NCBI GenBank assembly: GCA_005883885.1
Contig: VAYF01000022.1
Span: 1-6,040 of the forward strand
DNA from: Actinomycetota bacterium
Lineage (GTDB): Bacteria > Actinomycetota > UBA4738 > HRBIN12
Reading direction: 5' to 3'
Length of the DNA stretch: 6,040 nt
A program made the position numbers and the translations under genes. Of this stretch, positions 1 to 6,040 are shown one piece after another. How positions within the stretch are numbered: position 1 is the first letter of the stretch; the number at the start of each line of letters is the position of its first letter. The notes under the pieces are model-generated. The model did no database searches, was not told where the DNA came from, and saw nothing but the letters and a program-made list of their open reading frames with translations.

Positions 1-1986
1 GGCTTCGACGACGTCTACATGACGTACCACGACGTGACCGTGGGCGACATCCAACTCGGTGTGTCCCGAGACGGAGGGCAGACCTACGTCCAGAACGGCC
101 CGATCATCAACCCCGCGGATGTGCCCGAGCCGCAATGGCAAGCCGGCGTCAACTCACCGCCGGGCCCGGCCGGGAACGGGATCGGGAACATCGTGGCCCG
201 TCGGCCTCCCGGGGGTTCGCTGACCCTCTACTCCATCTTCGTCACCCCCGACAGTCCGCAGGACAACGTCAACCAGGGTATTGCCGCGACCGGCAACTTC
301 AACCGCGTGTACGAGGCCGTCGGGTCGGTCACCGACGTGCCCGCCCCGGGCGCGCCCGTCATCACCTGGCGGAACTACGAGGTGTACCACGGTCCGCTGG
401 GGGCTCGGTACGACCGGATCTTCCCGATCACGACCGTCGACGACAGCGGCAGGGTCTACGCGATCTGGACCGACGGCAATCACACGTACTACAAGACCGA
501 CGTCACGGGCACGAGCTGGAACCCCGCCGCCGCCCCCTCACAGATCCCCAACCCGGCCGGCGTGAACACGACCATCATGCCGTGGGCCGCCGCCGGCAGA
601 TCCGGCATCGCCGACGTGGTGTTCTACGGGGCAACCGGCGGGACGGGCGCGCAGCCGAACCCGCAGGACGATCCCAACAACGTGTGGAACGTCTACATGG
701 CTCAGACGATCGACGGCGGCTCGACGTGGGGCGTGTTCAAGGCGAGCGATCACACCGTCCACACGGGCCCGATCTGCATCGACGGTCTGGGTTGCGATCT
801 GAGCACCCCGACCCGTGATCGCACGCTGCTCGACTTCTTCCAGGTCTCGGTTGACCCGACCAACGGCGCGGCGGACATCTCCTACGCGGACGACCACGCG
901 GCTCCGGGGAGCGCGGTCCTGTACTTCACGAGGCAGTGCACCGGTGCGAGCGCAACGACCGGATCTGCGCTCGTGAACGACTGTGTTCCGCCACCGCCGC
1001 CGATCGCTCCTCCACAAGGGAGCACGTGCCCCGGCCCGCAGATCGTGGACTTCGTGAACGACGCCCCGAACAACTACCCAGGGGGCTCGGGACAGAACAT
1101 GGACAACCTCGACATCCAGAACGCGTTCTTCGGATCCACCCCGGGCAGCGCCAACATCGATGTGACGCTCACCGCCAAGGACCTCGAAGCGCCGCCCACG
1201 GCAGACAACCCGAACGTCCTGTCGGGGCTGTGGACCGTCTACTGGCAGCAAGCCGGCAGCGCCAACGCCCCCGGAGGGAGCACGTGGTGGTTCGCGCAGG
1301 CAACCACCTCGGGTACCGGCCGGAGGGCCGTCGCGCAGTTCAGCGACGGGACGTTCGACGTGAGCGCGGACGCGTACAGCGGTCGCCACACCATCAGCGG
1401 CGCCTTCAACCCCGGACCGAACGGCACGTTCGTCATGCACGTGCCGCGCGCCGACGTGGGTGGTCCCGCGGACGGGGCGACACTGACCAACCCGTTCGCC
1501 GATACGGCGGGAGCCTTCCTCGTTGCCGGAACGGGTCTGCGATTCATCGCTCGAGCCGACCGGGCGCCCGACTCCGACTACGGGGCGGACTATCACGTTG
1601 GGCAGACCTGCGCGGCGGACCTGTCGGTCGACAAGTCCGGCCCCTCGACCGGTCACGTCGGTCAGGTCATCACCTACACCATCGCGGTGCACAACGGGGG
1701 CGGCGACCCTGCCACCGGAGTGACGGTCACGGATAGCTTGCCCAAGAACGCGGGCTTCGGGTCAGCCAGCTCGAGCCAAGGCAGTTGTGCTCCGAAGCCG
1801 AAACAACTGTTGGTCGTTTGCAACCTCGGGACGGTGGCGAACGGCGCTGGCGCGATTGTGACCATCGTGGTGAAGCCGACACAGAAGGGGAATTTCACCG
1901 ATACGGCCACCGTATCCGCGACGTCGCCCAACGACCCGAACCCGAGCAACGACACGAGCAGTGTGACGACCAGGGTTTCTCCATGA
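1..1986 (+). CDS. Secreted Asp-box (BNR) beta-propeller-like protein with C-terminal DUF11 domain, 5' partial
   Basis: The frame is open to the left edge (GFDDVY precedes the first in-window Met at 19), and that Met is followed by domain sequence rather than a signal peptide, so the start lies outside the window. Counting residues from that Met, two Asp-box motifs are visible, SRDGGQTY (16-23) and TIDGGSTW (230-237), with a degenerate blade-like stretch between them (SGRVYAIWTDG, about 143-153). This is the pattern of sialidase/BNR propellers. A Pro-rich linker (324-334) leads to a beta-rich region (about 337-530) that I cannot assign. Residues 533-650 are a DUF11 repeat, a surface-protein Ig-like fold, starting ADLSVDKSGPS and containing the usual Cys pair (590, 601). 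The protein ends right after DUF11 with no LPXTG motif or membrane anchor. I see no FRIP motif or sialidase catalytic set, so enzyme activity is not supported. An extracellular location is inferred. The gene converges on the helicase gene. Confidence 0.85.
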   Translation, partial: GFDDVYMTYHDVTVGDIQLGVSRDGGQTYVQNGPIINPADVPEPQWQAGVNSPPGPAGNGIGNIVARRPPGGSLTLYSIFVTPDSPQDNVNQGIAATGNFNRVYEAVGSVTDVPAPGAPVITWRNYEVYHGPLGARYDRIFPITTVDDSGRVYAIWTDGNHTYYKTDVTGTSWNPAAAPSQIPNPAGVNTTIMPWAAAGRSGIADVVFYGATGGTGAQPNPQDDPNNVWNVYMAQTIDGGSTWGVFKASDHTVHTGPICIDGLGCDLSTPTRDRTLLDFFQVSVDPTNGAADISYADDHAAPGSAVLYFTRQCTGASATTGSALVNDCVPPPPPIAPPQGSTCPGPQIVDFVNDAPNNYPGGSGQNMDNLDIQNAFFGSTPGSANIDVTLTAKDLEAPPTADNPNVLSGLWTVYWQQAGSANAPGGSTWWFAQATTSGTGRRAVAQFSDGTFDVSADAYSGRHTISGAFNPGPNGTFVMHVPRADVGGPADGATLTNPFADTAGAFLVAGTGLRFIARADRAPDSDYGADYHVGQTCAADLSVDKSGPSTGHVGQVITYTIAVHNGGGDPATGVTVTDSLPKNAGFGSASSSQGSCAPKPKQLLVVCNLGTVANGAGAIVTIVVKPTQKGNFTDTATVSATSPNDPNPSNDTSSVTTRVSP

Positions 1987-1987
1987 T

Positions 1988-2005
1988 GCGGCGTTAGCCC
2001 GCCGC
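1988..2005. terminator. GC stem-loop at the convergent gene junction, possible bidirectional terminator
   Basis: GCGGCG (1988-1993) pairs perfectly with CGCCGC (2000-2005) around a 6-nt loop. It begins 2 nt after the stop of the plus-strand gene, and the loop holds the TAA stop of the minus-strand helicase (1994-1996). No T-run follows on either strand, so it is not a classical intrinsic terminator. High-GC bacteria often use hairpins without a U-tract, and the position between two converging genes fits. A 6-bp stem can also arise by chance in DNA this GC-rich, and part of it encodes the helicase's last residues (Ala-Ala-Gly). Confidence 0.35.
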
Positions 2006-3919
2006 GACGATCGCCAGGACCTCGTCCGCGTACCGCTCGAGCTTGGCCGGCCCGACCCCCGAGATCGCCGCGAGGTCCGCCCAGTCCTTGCATCCGCGCT
2101 CGGCGATCTCGGCGAGCGTTCGGTCGTGGAACACGACGTAGGCGGGCACGCCGTCCGCTTGCGCTCGTTTGCGGCGCCATTCCTTCAGTCGATCGAACAG
2201 CGGGCCGCCTCGTCGCACGGTGACGGATGCTCCCGGAGCCGACGATCGGACCGGCTGCCCGGACGGCGAAAGCTCCAGATCGTCGAGGAATGGGCTCGGC
2301 CGCGAGCGGCCGTCCACGGGCCACGTCAGGAAGAGGTAGCGGCGGGCTCGGGTGATCCCGACGTAGAGCAGCCGCCGTTCCTCTTGGGGGTCGGCCTTCG
2401 CTCGCCCCGAACGGAACGGGAGCTCGCCGTCGACCAGGCGGGGGAGGAACACGGCGTCGAACTCCAGGCCCTTCGCGCGGTGGTACGTGAGCAGGTTCAC
2501 GCCACGGCCGCTGTGCTCGGTGGAGAATCGCTGGGCGAGCTCGGTCACGAAGGCCGTGTGGTCGCCAGCCGGGTGGGCGCGCTCGAACTCCGAGGCGAGC
2601 GAACGCATGCGCGCGAGGTCGGACTGGCGCGTGACCTCCTCGTCGGCGTCGGGCGACGTCGCGGGGTCGTAGCCGAGCTGATCGGTGATGGTCGCGACGG
2701 CTTCGGCCACGGAGGCGCCCGTGCCCGACCGCTTCAGCCGCTGCAGGACACCGCGCGGTCCGGGTCGCCGCAGGAACGCACCGTCGCGCACCTGATACGG
2801 GATGCCGGCGGCGGCGAAGCCCTCCTCGAACGGCTCGGACCGGGCGTTGATCCGGTACAGCACCCCGACCTCCTCCAGGGGCACGGCCTCTTCGCGTTGG
2901 AGACGCCGGACAGCTTCGACCACGGCGGCAACCTCCGCGTTCTCGTTGGGTTCGGCGCGCGCGATCGGTGGAGGTCCCGGGGCCCTGTTCGACAGGAGCG
3001 TCTTCCGCGATCCACCCAGACGAGGCGCGAGCCGATTCGCGAGGTCGAGGATCTCCGGCGTGGAGCGGTAGTTCTCCTCCAGACGGACGACGGTCGCGTG
3101 CGGGAACCGTCGCGTGAAGCCCAGCAGGTGCTCTGGCGACGCGCCGGTGAACGCGTAGATCGTCTGGTAGTCGTCGCCAACCACGCAGAGGTCGTCGCGC
3201 GGGCCGAGCCACCGCTCGAGCAGGCCCGCCTGCAGCGGGTTGACGTCCTGGAACTCATCGACGGTGAACGCAGAGAACCGTGATCGGACAGCGTCGGCGG
3301 CATCGGGGTGCTCGTCGAAGAGGCGCAGGGCGAGTCCCAGCATGTCCTCGAAGTCGAGTCGGCCCATCGCGCGTTTGCGGCGCTCGTACCCGTCGTAGAC
3401 CCGGAGCATCAGCTCCGCCGGGATCGGCGGCTCGTGGTCGCCGAGCTCGGCACGATACCGAGCCGGCGTGATCATCCGGTTCTTGGCCCATTCGATCTCG
3501 TTCGCGAGCTCGCGCCGCGGGAGGAACTTGTGCGGTGGCGGCAAGGCGTTCGCGAGCGAAGTGATGAGAGGAGCCTTGTGGTCCAGCACTTCGGCGAGCG
3601 GCTCCCCGGTGTGCGCGGACCACAGCCGCGAGAGCTGTGACAGCGCCGCCGAGTGGAAGGTGCGCGCCTCGACCCCCTCGACGCCGAGCGCCTGGAGTCG
3701 TCGTCGCAGCTCACCCGCGGCCTTGTCGGTGAAGGTCACCGCGAGGATGTGCGACGCGTCGAACGCACCGCTCCGTACCTGGCATGCGATGCGGTGCGTG
3801 ATCGTGGTGGTCTTCCCGGTCCCCGCTCCGGCCAGGATCGCGACCGGTCCGCGGACCGCGAGGGCCGCTTCACGCTGGGGATCGTTCAGCCCGGCGAGAA
3901 CGCTCTCGAGGTCGTGCAC
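1994..3919 (-). CDS. uvrD2: UvrD/PcrA-family superfamily 1A DNA helicase with C-terminal HRDC domain (UvrD2-like)
   Basis: This 641-residue protein is an ATP-driven DNA helicase of the UvrD/Rep family (3'-5' polarity expected), acting in repair or replication in the cytoplasm. The full motif set is visible: Q motif LNDPQRE (11-17), Walker A AGAGTGKT (30-37), Ia VTFTDKAAGE (61-70), Walker B DEFQD (221-225), III VVGDDYQTIYAFTGA (246-260), IV LEENYRST (280-287), V TYHRAKGLEFD (478-488) and VI RRLLYVGITRAR (515-526). The 2B region is short. An HRDC domain, which binds nucleic acid, fills about 573-641. This architecture matches actinobacterial UvrD2. However, the linker before HRDC has no cysteine; the whole protein has only C46, C245 and C610, so the tetracysteine motif of mycobacterial UvrD2 is missing. 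The start is GTG, the only usable start after the in-frame stop at 3944-3946, with AGGG 8 nt upstream. It lies 24 bp downstream of the broken oxidoreductase on the same strand. The symbol is assigned by architecture. Confidence 0.93.
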   Translation of the reverse strand: MHDLESVLAGLNDPQREAALAVRGPVAILAGAGTGKTTTITHRIACQVRSGAFDASHILAVTFTDKAAGELRRRLQALGVEGVEARTFHSAALSQLSRLWSAHTGEPLAEVLDHKAPLITSLANALPPPHKFLPRRELANEIEWAKNRMITPARYRAELGDHEPPIPAELMLRVYDGYERRKRAMGRLDFEDMLGLALRLFDEHPDAADAVRSRFSAFTVDEFQDVNPLQAGLLERWLGPRDDLCVVGDDYQTIYAFTGASPEHLLGFTRRFPHATVVRLEENYRSTPEILDLANRLAPRLGGSRKTLLSNRAPGPPPIARAEPNENAEVAAVVEAVRRLQREEAVPLEEVGVLYRINARSEPFEEGFAAAGIPYQVRDGAFLRRPGPRGVLQRLKRSGTGASVAEAVATITDQLGYDPATSPDADEEVTRQSDLARMRSLASEFERAHPAGDHTAFVTELAQRFSTEHSGRGVNLLTYHRAKGLEFDAVFLPRLVDGELPFRSGRAKADPQEERRLLYVGITRARRYLFLTWPVDGRSRPSPFLDDLELSPSGQPVRSSAPGASVTVRRGGPLFDRLKEWRRKRAQADGVPAYVVFHDRTLAEIAERGCKDWADLAAISGVGPAKLERYADEVLAIVAAG

Positions 3920-3943
3920 CTCGCCGACCCTAGCACCCGATCG

Positions 3944-5241
3944 TCAGGAGGCCGGCGGGATGTTCTGATTCAGCCGGAACAGGTTCTCCGGATCGGATCG
4001 GCGCTTCAACCTTCTGAGGCGTTCGTACTTCGCGTCGCCATACGCGGCACGGATGCGCGCGTCGCCCTCGTTCCCGAGGAAGTTGACGTATACACCTCCT
4101 GTCGACAGGGGAGTGAGCGCCGCTGCGAATCCCCGGTTCATCGTCTCGTGGAGTTCATCAGCGGACGGGTCGGTCCACATCGAGTTCACGTTGTACGCGT
4201 AGGTGGCGCGCCGGTTGCCGAAGGCCGTGTCGTCCTCGCCGACGCGAGCGACCGCTCCACCCATATGGTGGAGATGGAGCTGCGAGAACGGTGACGGCAT
4301 CGAGGCGCCATGCTCCAGTGCGACATCGATCAACCCGTCGCTCAGGTCGGCGGCGTATCCCGATCGGGTGTAGCTGCGGATGCCTGGCGGCGCGCCCTCG
4401 TCGAGCATGCGTTGCAGGGTCACGTACGGCATGGGACCGAACACGTCGAAGGCCGGTCGAAGCTCTCGGAGCGGGGCGAGCGCGGCTTCGCCGGCATCCA
4501 CCTCGCCGCACCAGCACCCGGCGAGGCCGACGATCTTCTGCCCGACGAGTTCCGGTGGGACGAACGGCGCCGGTGGCGCAGTGATCACGGCCGCGAGCGT
4601 CGTGAATCCATCGCCGACCTCGGCGGCCCACGCCCGGTATCGCTGAAGCACCTCGCGGCCGCGATCCAGCGGGAACCCCATCAGTCCGCCCAACACCGGG
4701 CCCAGCTGATGCAATCGGAACTCGAAGCTCGTCACGACACCGAAGTTCCCGCCGCCGCCGCGGAGGCCCCAGAGGAGTTCCGGTTCCTCGGTGCTGCTGG
4801 TTCGCAGGATGTCCCCTGACGCGGTCACCACTTCGGCCGCGGTGAGATTGTCGGCCGCCAGACCGTATCTCCGCATCAGCCAACCGATCCCGCCGCCCAA
4901 CGTGAGACCCGCGACCCCGGTATGCGAGATCAGGCCGCCGGTGCTCGCCAGCCCGTGGGCCTGGGTAGCGGCGTCGAAGTCGGCCCACGTCGCACCCGCC
5001 TGCACCCGTGCGGTCCGCTCGGGAGCGTCCACCACGACGTCGCGCATCAGCGAGAGATCGAGCATGATCCCGTCGTCGCACGAGCTCAGGCCGGCCAGGC
5101 GGCGGGTCGCTTGTCGAACCATCCGTTCCAGAGCGCACGCGCCTCGTCGTAGCCGTCGTCACCGGCCGCGAGCGCGATACCCGCGAACCTCGCCTTGAAC
5201 GCCTCCACCTCGTTGTTTCCCCTGCCGCCGACCGCAACCAT
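3944..5241 (-). pseudogene. Berberine-bridge-type FAD-linked oxidoreductase, disrupted by internal deletion and frameshift
   Basis: The intact family uses a flavin, usually bound covalently, to oxidise small molecules. Two pieces in different frames make up this gene. The N-terminal piece (5241-5086, 51 residues) carries the family's typical opening, GDDGYDEARALWNGWFDKRPA, then reads AWPA and a TGA stop. The rest resumes in another frame at AGLSSCDDGIMLDLS and runs to 3944. It has the PCMH FAD-binding core (TGVAGLTLGGGIGWL; ELLWGLRGGGGNFGVV) and a complete C-terminal BBE domain (YVNFLGNE ... KRRSDPENLFRLNQNI). About 32-34 residues expected between the pieces are absent. They would include the RGGGH-type motif whose His binds FAD. 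The loss must be 3k+1 nt to explain the frame change. Start ATG 5241 is chosen for its excellent Shine-Dalgarno sequence. An ATG at 5122 could in principle make a 392-residue truncated protein lacking the first half of the FAD domain; I expect that to be inactive. An assembly error is the main alternative. Confidence 0.85.
5092..5104 (-). other. Deletion/frameshift junction in the oxidoreductase
   Basis: The minus strand reads CCCGCCGCCTGGCCGGCCTGA here. In the upstream frame this gives Pro-Ala-Ala-Trp-Pro-Ala-stop; in the downstream frame it gives Leu-Ala-Gly-Leu, which joins the conserved GLSSCDDG segment. The switch from family-like sequence in one frame to family-like sequence in the other falls within this short GC-rich stretch. 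It contains the 8-bp palindrome GGCCGGCC (5090-5097 on the plus strand) and a repeated GCC, the kind of sequence where slippage or short-homology deletion could occur. The mechanism is inference. Confidence 0.7.
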
Positions 5242-5245
5242 CGGT

Positions 5246-5254
5246 CCCTCCTCC
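5246..5254 (-). promoter_or_regulatory. Strong Shine-Dalgarno sequence fixing the oxidoreductase start
   Basis: The minus strand reads GGAGGAGGG, then 4 nt, then ATG at 5241-5239. This near-ideal ribosome binding site decides for ATG 5241 over the tandem ATGs 33 and 30 nt further upstream (5274 and 5271), which have no comparable site. It also suggests the gene was once well translated, despite the downstream lesion. Confidence 0.8.
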
Positions 5255-5298
5255 GGGATGAACGCGTGCATCATGGATGCGCGATCCAGGCGACGCTA

Positions 5299-5311
5299 TG
5301 ACGCTGCGTCA
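5299..5311. promoter_or_regulatory. 13-bp palindrome between regulator and oxidoreductase, candidate operator
   Basis: TGACGC-T-GCGTCA is a perfect inverted repeat with 6-bp arms around one central base. It overlaps the TGA stop of the CRP/FNR-family gene and lies 58-70 nt upstream of the oxidoreductase ATG. The one-base centre cannot form a hairpin loop, so a dimeric protein site is more natural than a terminator. A further GACGCT copy lies at 5292-5297, 8 bp from the one in the palindrome. It does not match the E. coli CRP consensus (TGTGA-N6-TCACA), although TCACA occurs at 5309-5313. No convincing -35/-10 pair was recognised in the 67-bp gap. Confidence 0.3.
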
Positions 5312-6040
5312 CACTTCGGATCCGGTCCGACGATTCCGCCGGATCAGCAACGGCGACCCGTTCGAGATCTCGGCGCGGAGCCCCTCGAGGTCCGGGAGCA
5401 CGTAGGCTCCGGCCTCGATCCGGATCGCTCCGTCGGCCGCAAGAGCGCTCAGTGCACGGTTCACGTTCTCGCGCGTGACCCCGACCATCGCTGCCAAGGT
5501 TGTCTGAGAGATCTTCGGTGTCACGCCCGCACCGTCGTCGCGGGGCGGATCGGTCTCCGCGAGTTCCACCAGGCGGAAGAGCAGGCGTTCCTGCAGCGTT
5601 CGACGAGAGAGCGTCGCGATCAAGAGGGTCTGGTTGCGTGCGACGGACGCCAGTCCTTCGAGCGCTCGGATGAGGACTCGTGGATGCCGCTCGAGGAATG
5701 GCTCGAGGGCGTCGCGGCCCATCACGAGAAGGGTGGTCGGCTCGACAGCGACGACAGCCATCACGCGGTTCCTCTCCACAGCGAAGAATCCCGGCTCGCC
5801 GATCAACATCCCCTGGCCGAAGAACGTGTGAACGAGCTCGTCCCCGTCCTCCGTGACGATCGAATCCTTCAGCTGGCCCGAAACCACGAGGTATATCTCG
5901 TCGGCAGGATCACCCACATGATGGACGTACTCGCCCCGCGCCGTGTGTCGGATCGTGGCGGAACGAGCGAGCGGTTCCAGCTCGACGGGGGAGAGAGCCT
6001 CGAAGAGGTACGTGCCCAGCAGCAGCGAGACGCGATCCAG
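5309..6040 (-). CDS. CRP/FNR-family transcriptional regulator, 5' partial
   Basis: This is a DNA-binding regulator with a cyclic-nucleotide-binding-like sensor and a winged helix-turn-helix. The frame is open to the right edge; 243 residues are visible, starting LDRVSLLLGTYLFEALSPVE, the usual opening of the sensor domain, so probably only about ten residues are missing. Counting from the edge, the sensor beta-barrel spans about 10-120, with the phosphate-binding-cassette equivalent GEPGFFAVERNRV at 81-93. Its Gly-Glu and Arg (92) match E. coli CRP G71-E72 and R82, but Ser83 is replaced by Val. A long dimerisation helix follows (about 122-160). The HTH covers about 179-201, and its recognition helix TRENVNRAL keeps the Arg, Glu and Arg (190, 191, 195) that in E. 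coli CRP read the TGTGA half-site. The wing ends in AYVLPDLEGLR, followed by a basic tail. No Cys cluster for an Fe-S centre is visible, which argues against an FNR-type oxygen sensor. The ligand is unknown. The oxidoreductase follows after 67 bp on the same strand. Confidence 0.92.
   Translation of the reverse strand: MDRVSLLLGTYLFEALSPVELEPLARSATIRHTARGEYVHHVGDPADEIYLVVSGQLKDSIVTEDGDELVHTFFGQGMLIGEPGFFAVERNRVMAVVAVEPTTLLVMGRDALEPFLERHPRVLIRALEGLASVARNQTLLIATLSRRTLQERLLFRLVELAETDPPRDDGAGVTPKISQTTLAAMVGVTRENVNRALSALAADGAIRIEAGAYVLPDLEGLRAEISNGSPLLIRRNRRTGSEV

Noticed and set aside
538..1692. Minus-strand open frame of 384 codons opposite the surface protein
   Set aside because: It is rich in Arg, Gly and Val with no motif; the opposite strand encodes recognisable Asp-box and DUF11 sequence.
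19..1986. Met at 19 as the true start of the plus-strand gene
   Set aside because: The frame is open upstream to base 1, no Shine-Dalgarno sequence precedes it, and the sequence begins inside a domain without a signal peptide.
1..1986. Active sialidase
   Set aside because: Asp-boxes occur in many non-sialidase propellers, and I see no FRIP motif, arginine triad or catalytic Tyr/Glu arrangement in the visible part.
1674..3212. Long minus-strand open frame of 512 codons
   Set aside because: It is Arg/Pro/Ala-rich, overlaps the helicase and the plus-strand gene in other frames, and shows no domain; it is a high-GC shadow.
2126..3283. Plus-strand open frame of 385 codons opposite the helicase
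   Set aside because: It is antisense to conserved helicase motifs, has low-complexity composition and no recognisable domain.
3944..5122. ATG at 5122 as the start of an intact oxidoreductase
   Set aside because: The first residues (MVRQATRR) are not family-like and overlap the real N-terminus in another frame; the product would lack the first half of the FAD domain, and the upstream ATG at 5241 has a far better ribosome site.
5242..5274. ATG at 5274 (or 5271) as the oxidoreductase start
   Set aside because: It would add 11 residues unlike the family (MMHAFIPEEGP), and the GGAGGAGGG at 5254-5246 is placed for the ATG at 5241.
5298..5313. Classical CRP site TGTGA-N6-TCACA
   Set aside because: TCACA is present at 5309-5313, but the paired position reads ATGAC, not TGTGA.
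5309..5917. GTG at 5917 as the start of the CRP/FNR regulator
   Set aside because: The frame continues to the window edge with typical sensor-domain sequence (LFEALSPVELEPLARSA), which a start at 5917 would cut off.

Overview
The window is high-GC DNA with GTG as well as ATG starts and tightly packed genes. The helicase looks like an actinobacterial UvrD2 (UvrD-type motor plus C-terminal HRDC domain). I infer an actinomycete or another high-GC member of Actinomycetota, possibly uncultured. The phylum is an inference from gene type and composition; no rRNA or other marker is present.

Layout. Positions 1-1986 (+) hold the 3' part of a large secreted-type protein: a beta-propeller-like region with Asp-box motifs, a Pro-rich linker, an unassigned beta-rich domain and a C-terminal DUF11 domain. 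It meets a minus-strand gene tail to tail with only 7 bp between stop codons, and a small GC stem-loop spans the junction. The minus strand then reads, in transcription order: a CRP/FNR-family regulator cut by the window's right edge (6040-5309), a 67-bp gap with a near-perfect 13-bp palindrome and a strong Shine-Dalgarno sequence, a berberine-bridge-type FAD oxidoreductase (5241-3944) broken by an internal deletion plus frameshift, and after 24 bp the UvrD2-like helicase (3919-1994).

How they may work together. The three minus-strand genes are close enough to be co-transcribed, but they share no evident pathway. The helicase is a housekeeping DNA-repair type enzyme, the oxidoreductase looks like a decayed accessory gene, and the regulator's target is unknown. 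The plus-strand surface protein is a separate unit.

The main points for a second look are the oxidoreductase lesion, which removes the segment that normally carries the FAD-linking histidine, and the helicase's lack of the tetracysteine linker known from mycobacterial UvrD2. I see no RNA gene, CRISPR array, insertion sequence or attachment site, and no evidence for a new multi-gene system. No gene-free stretch exceeds 300 bases; the longest is the 67-bp gap.
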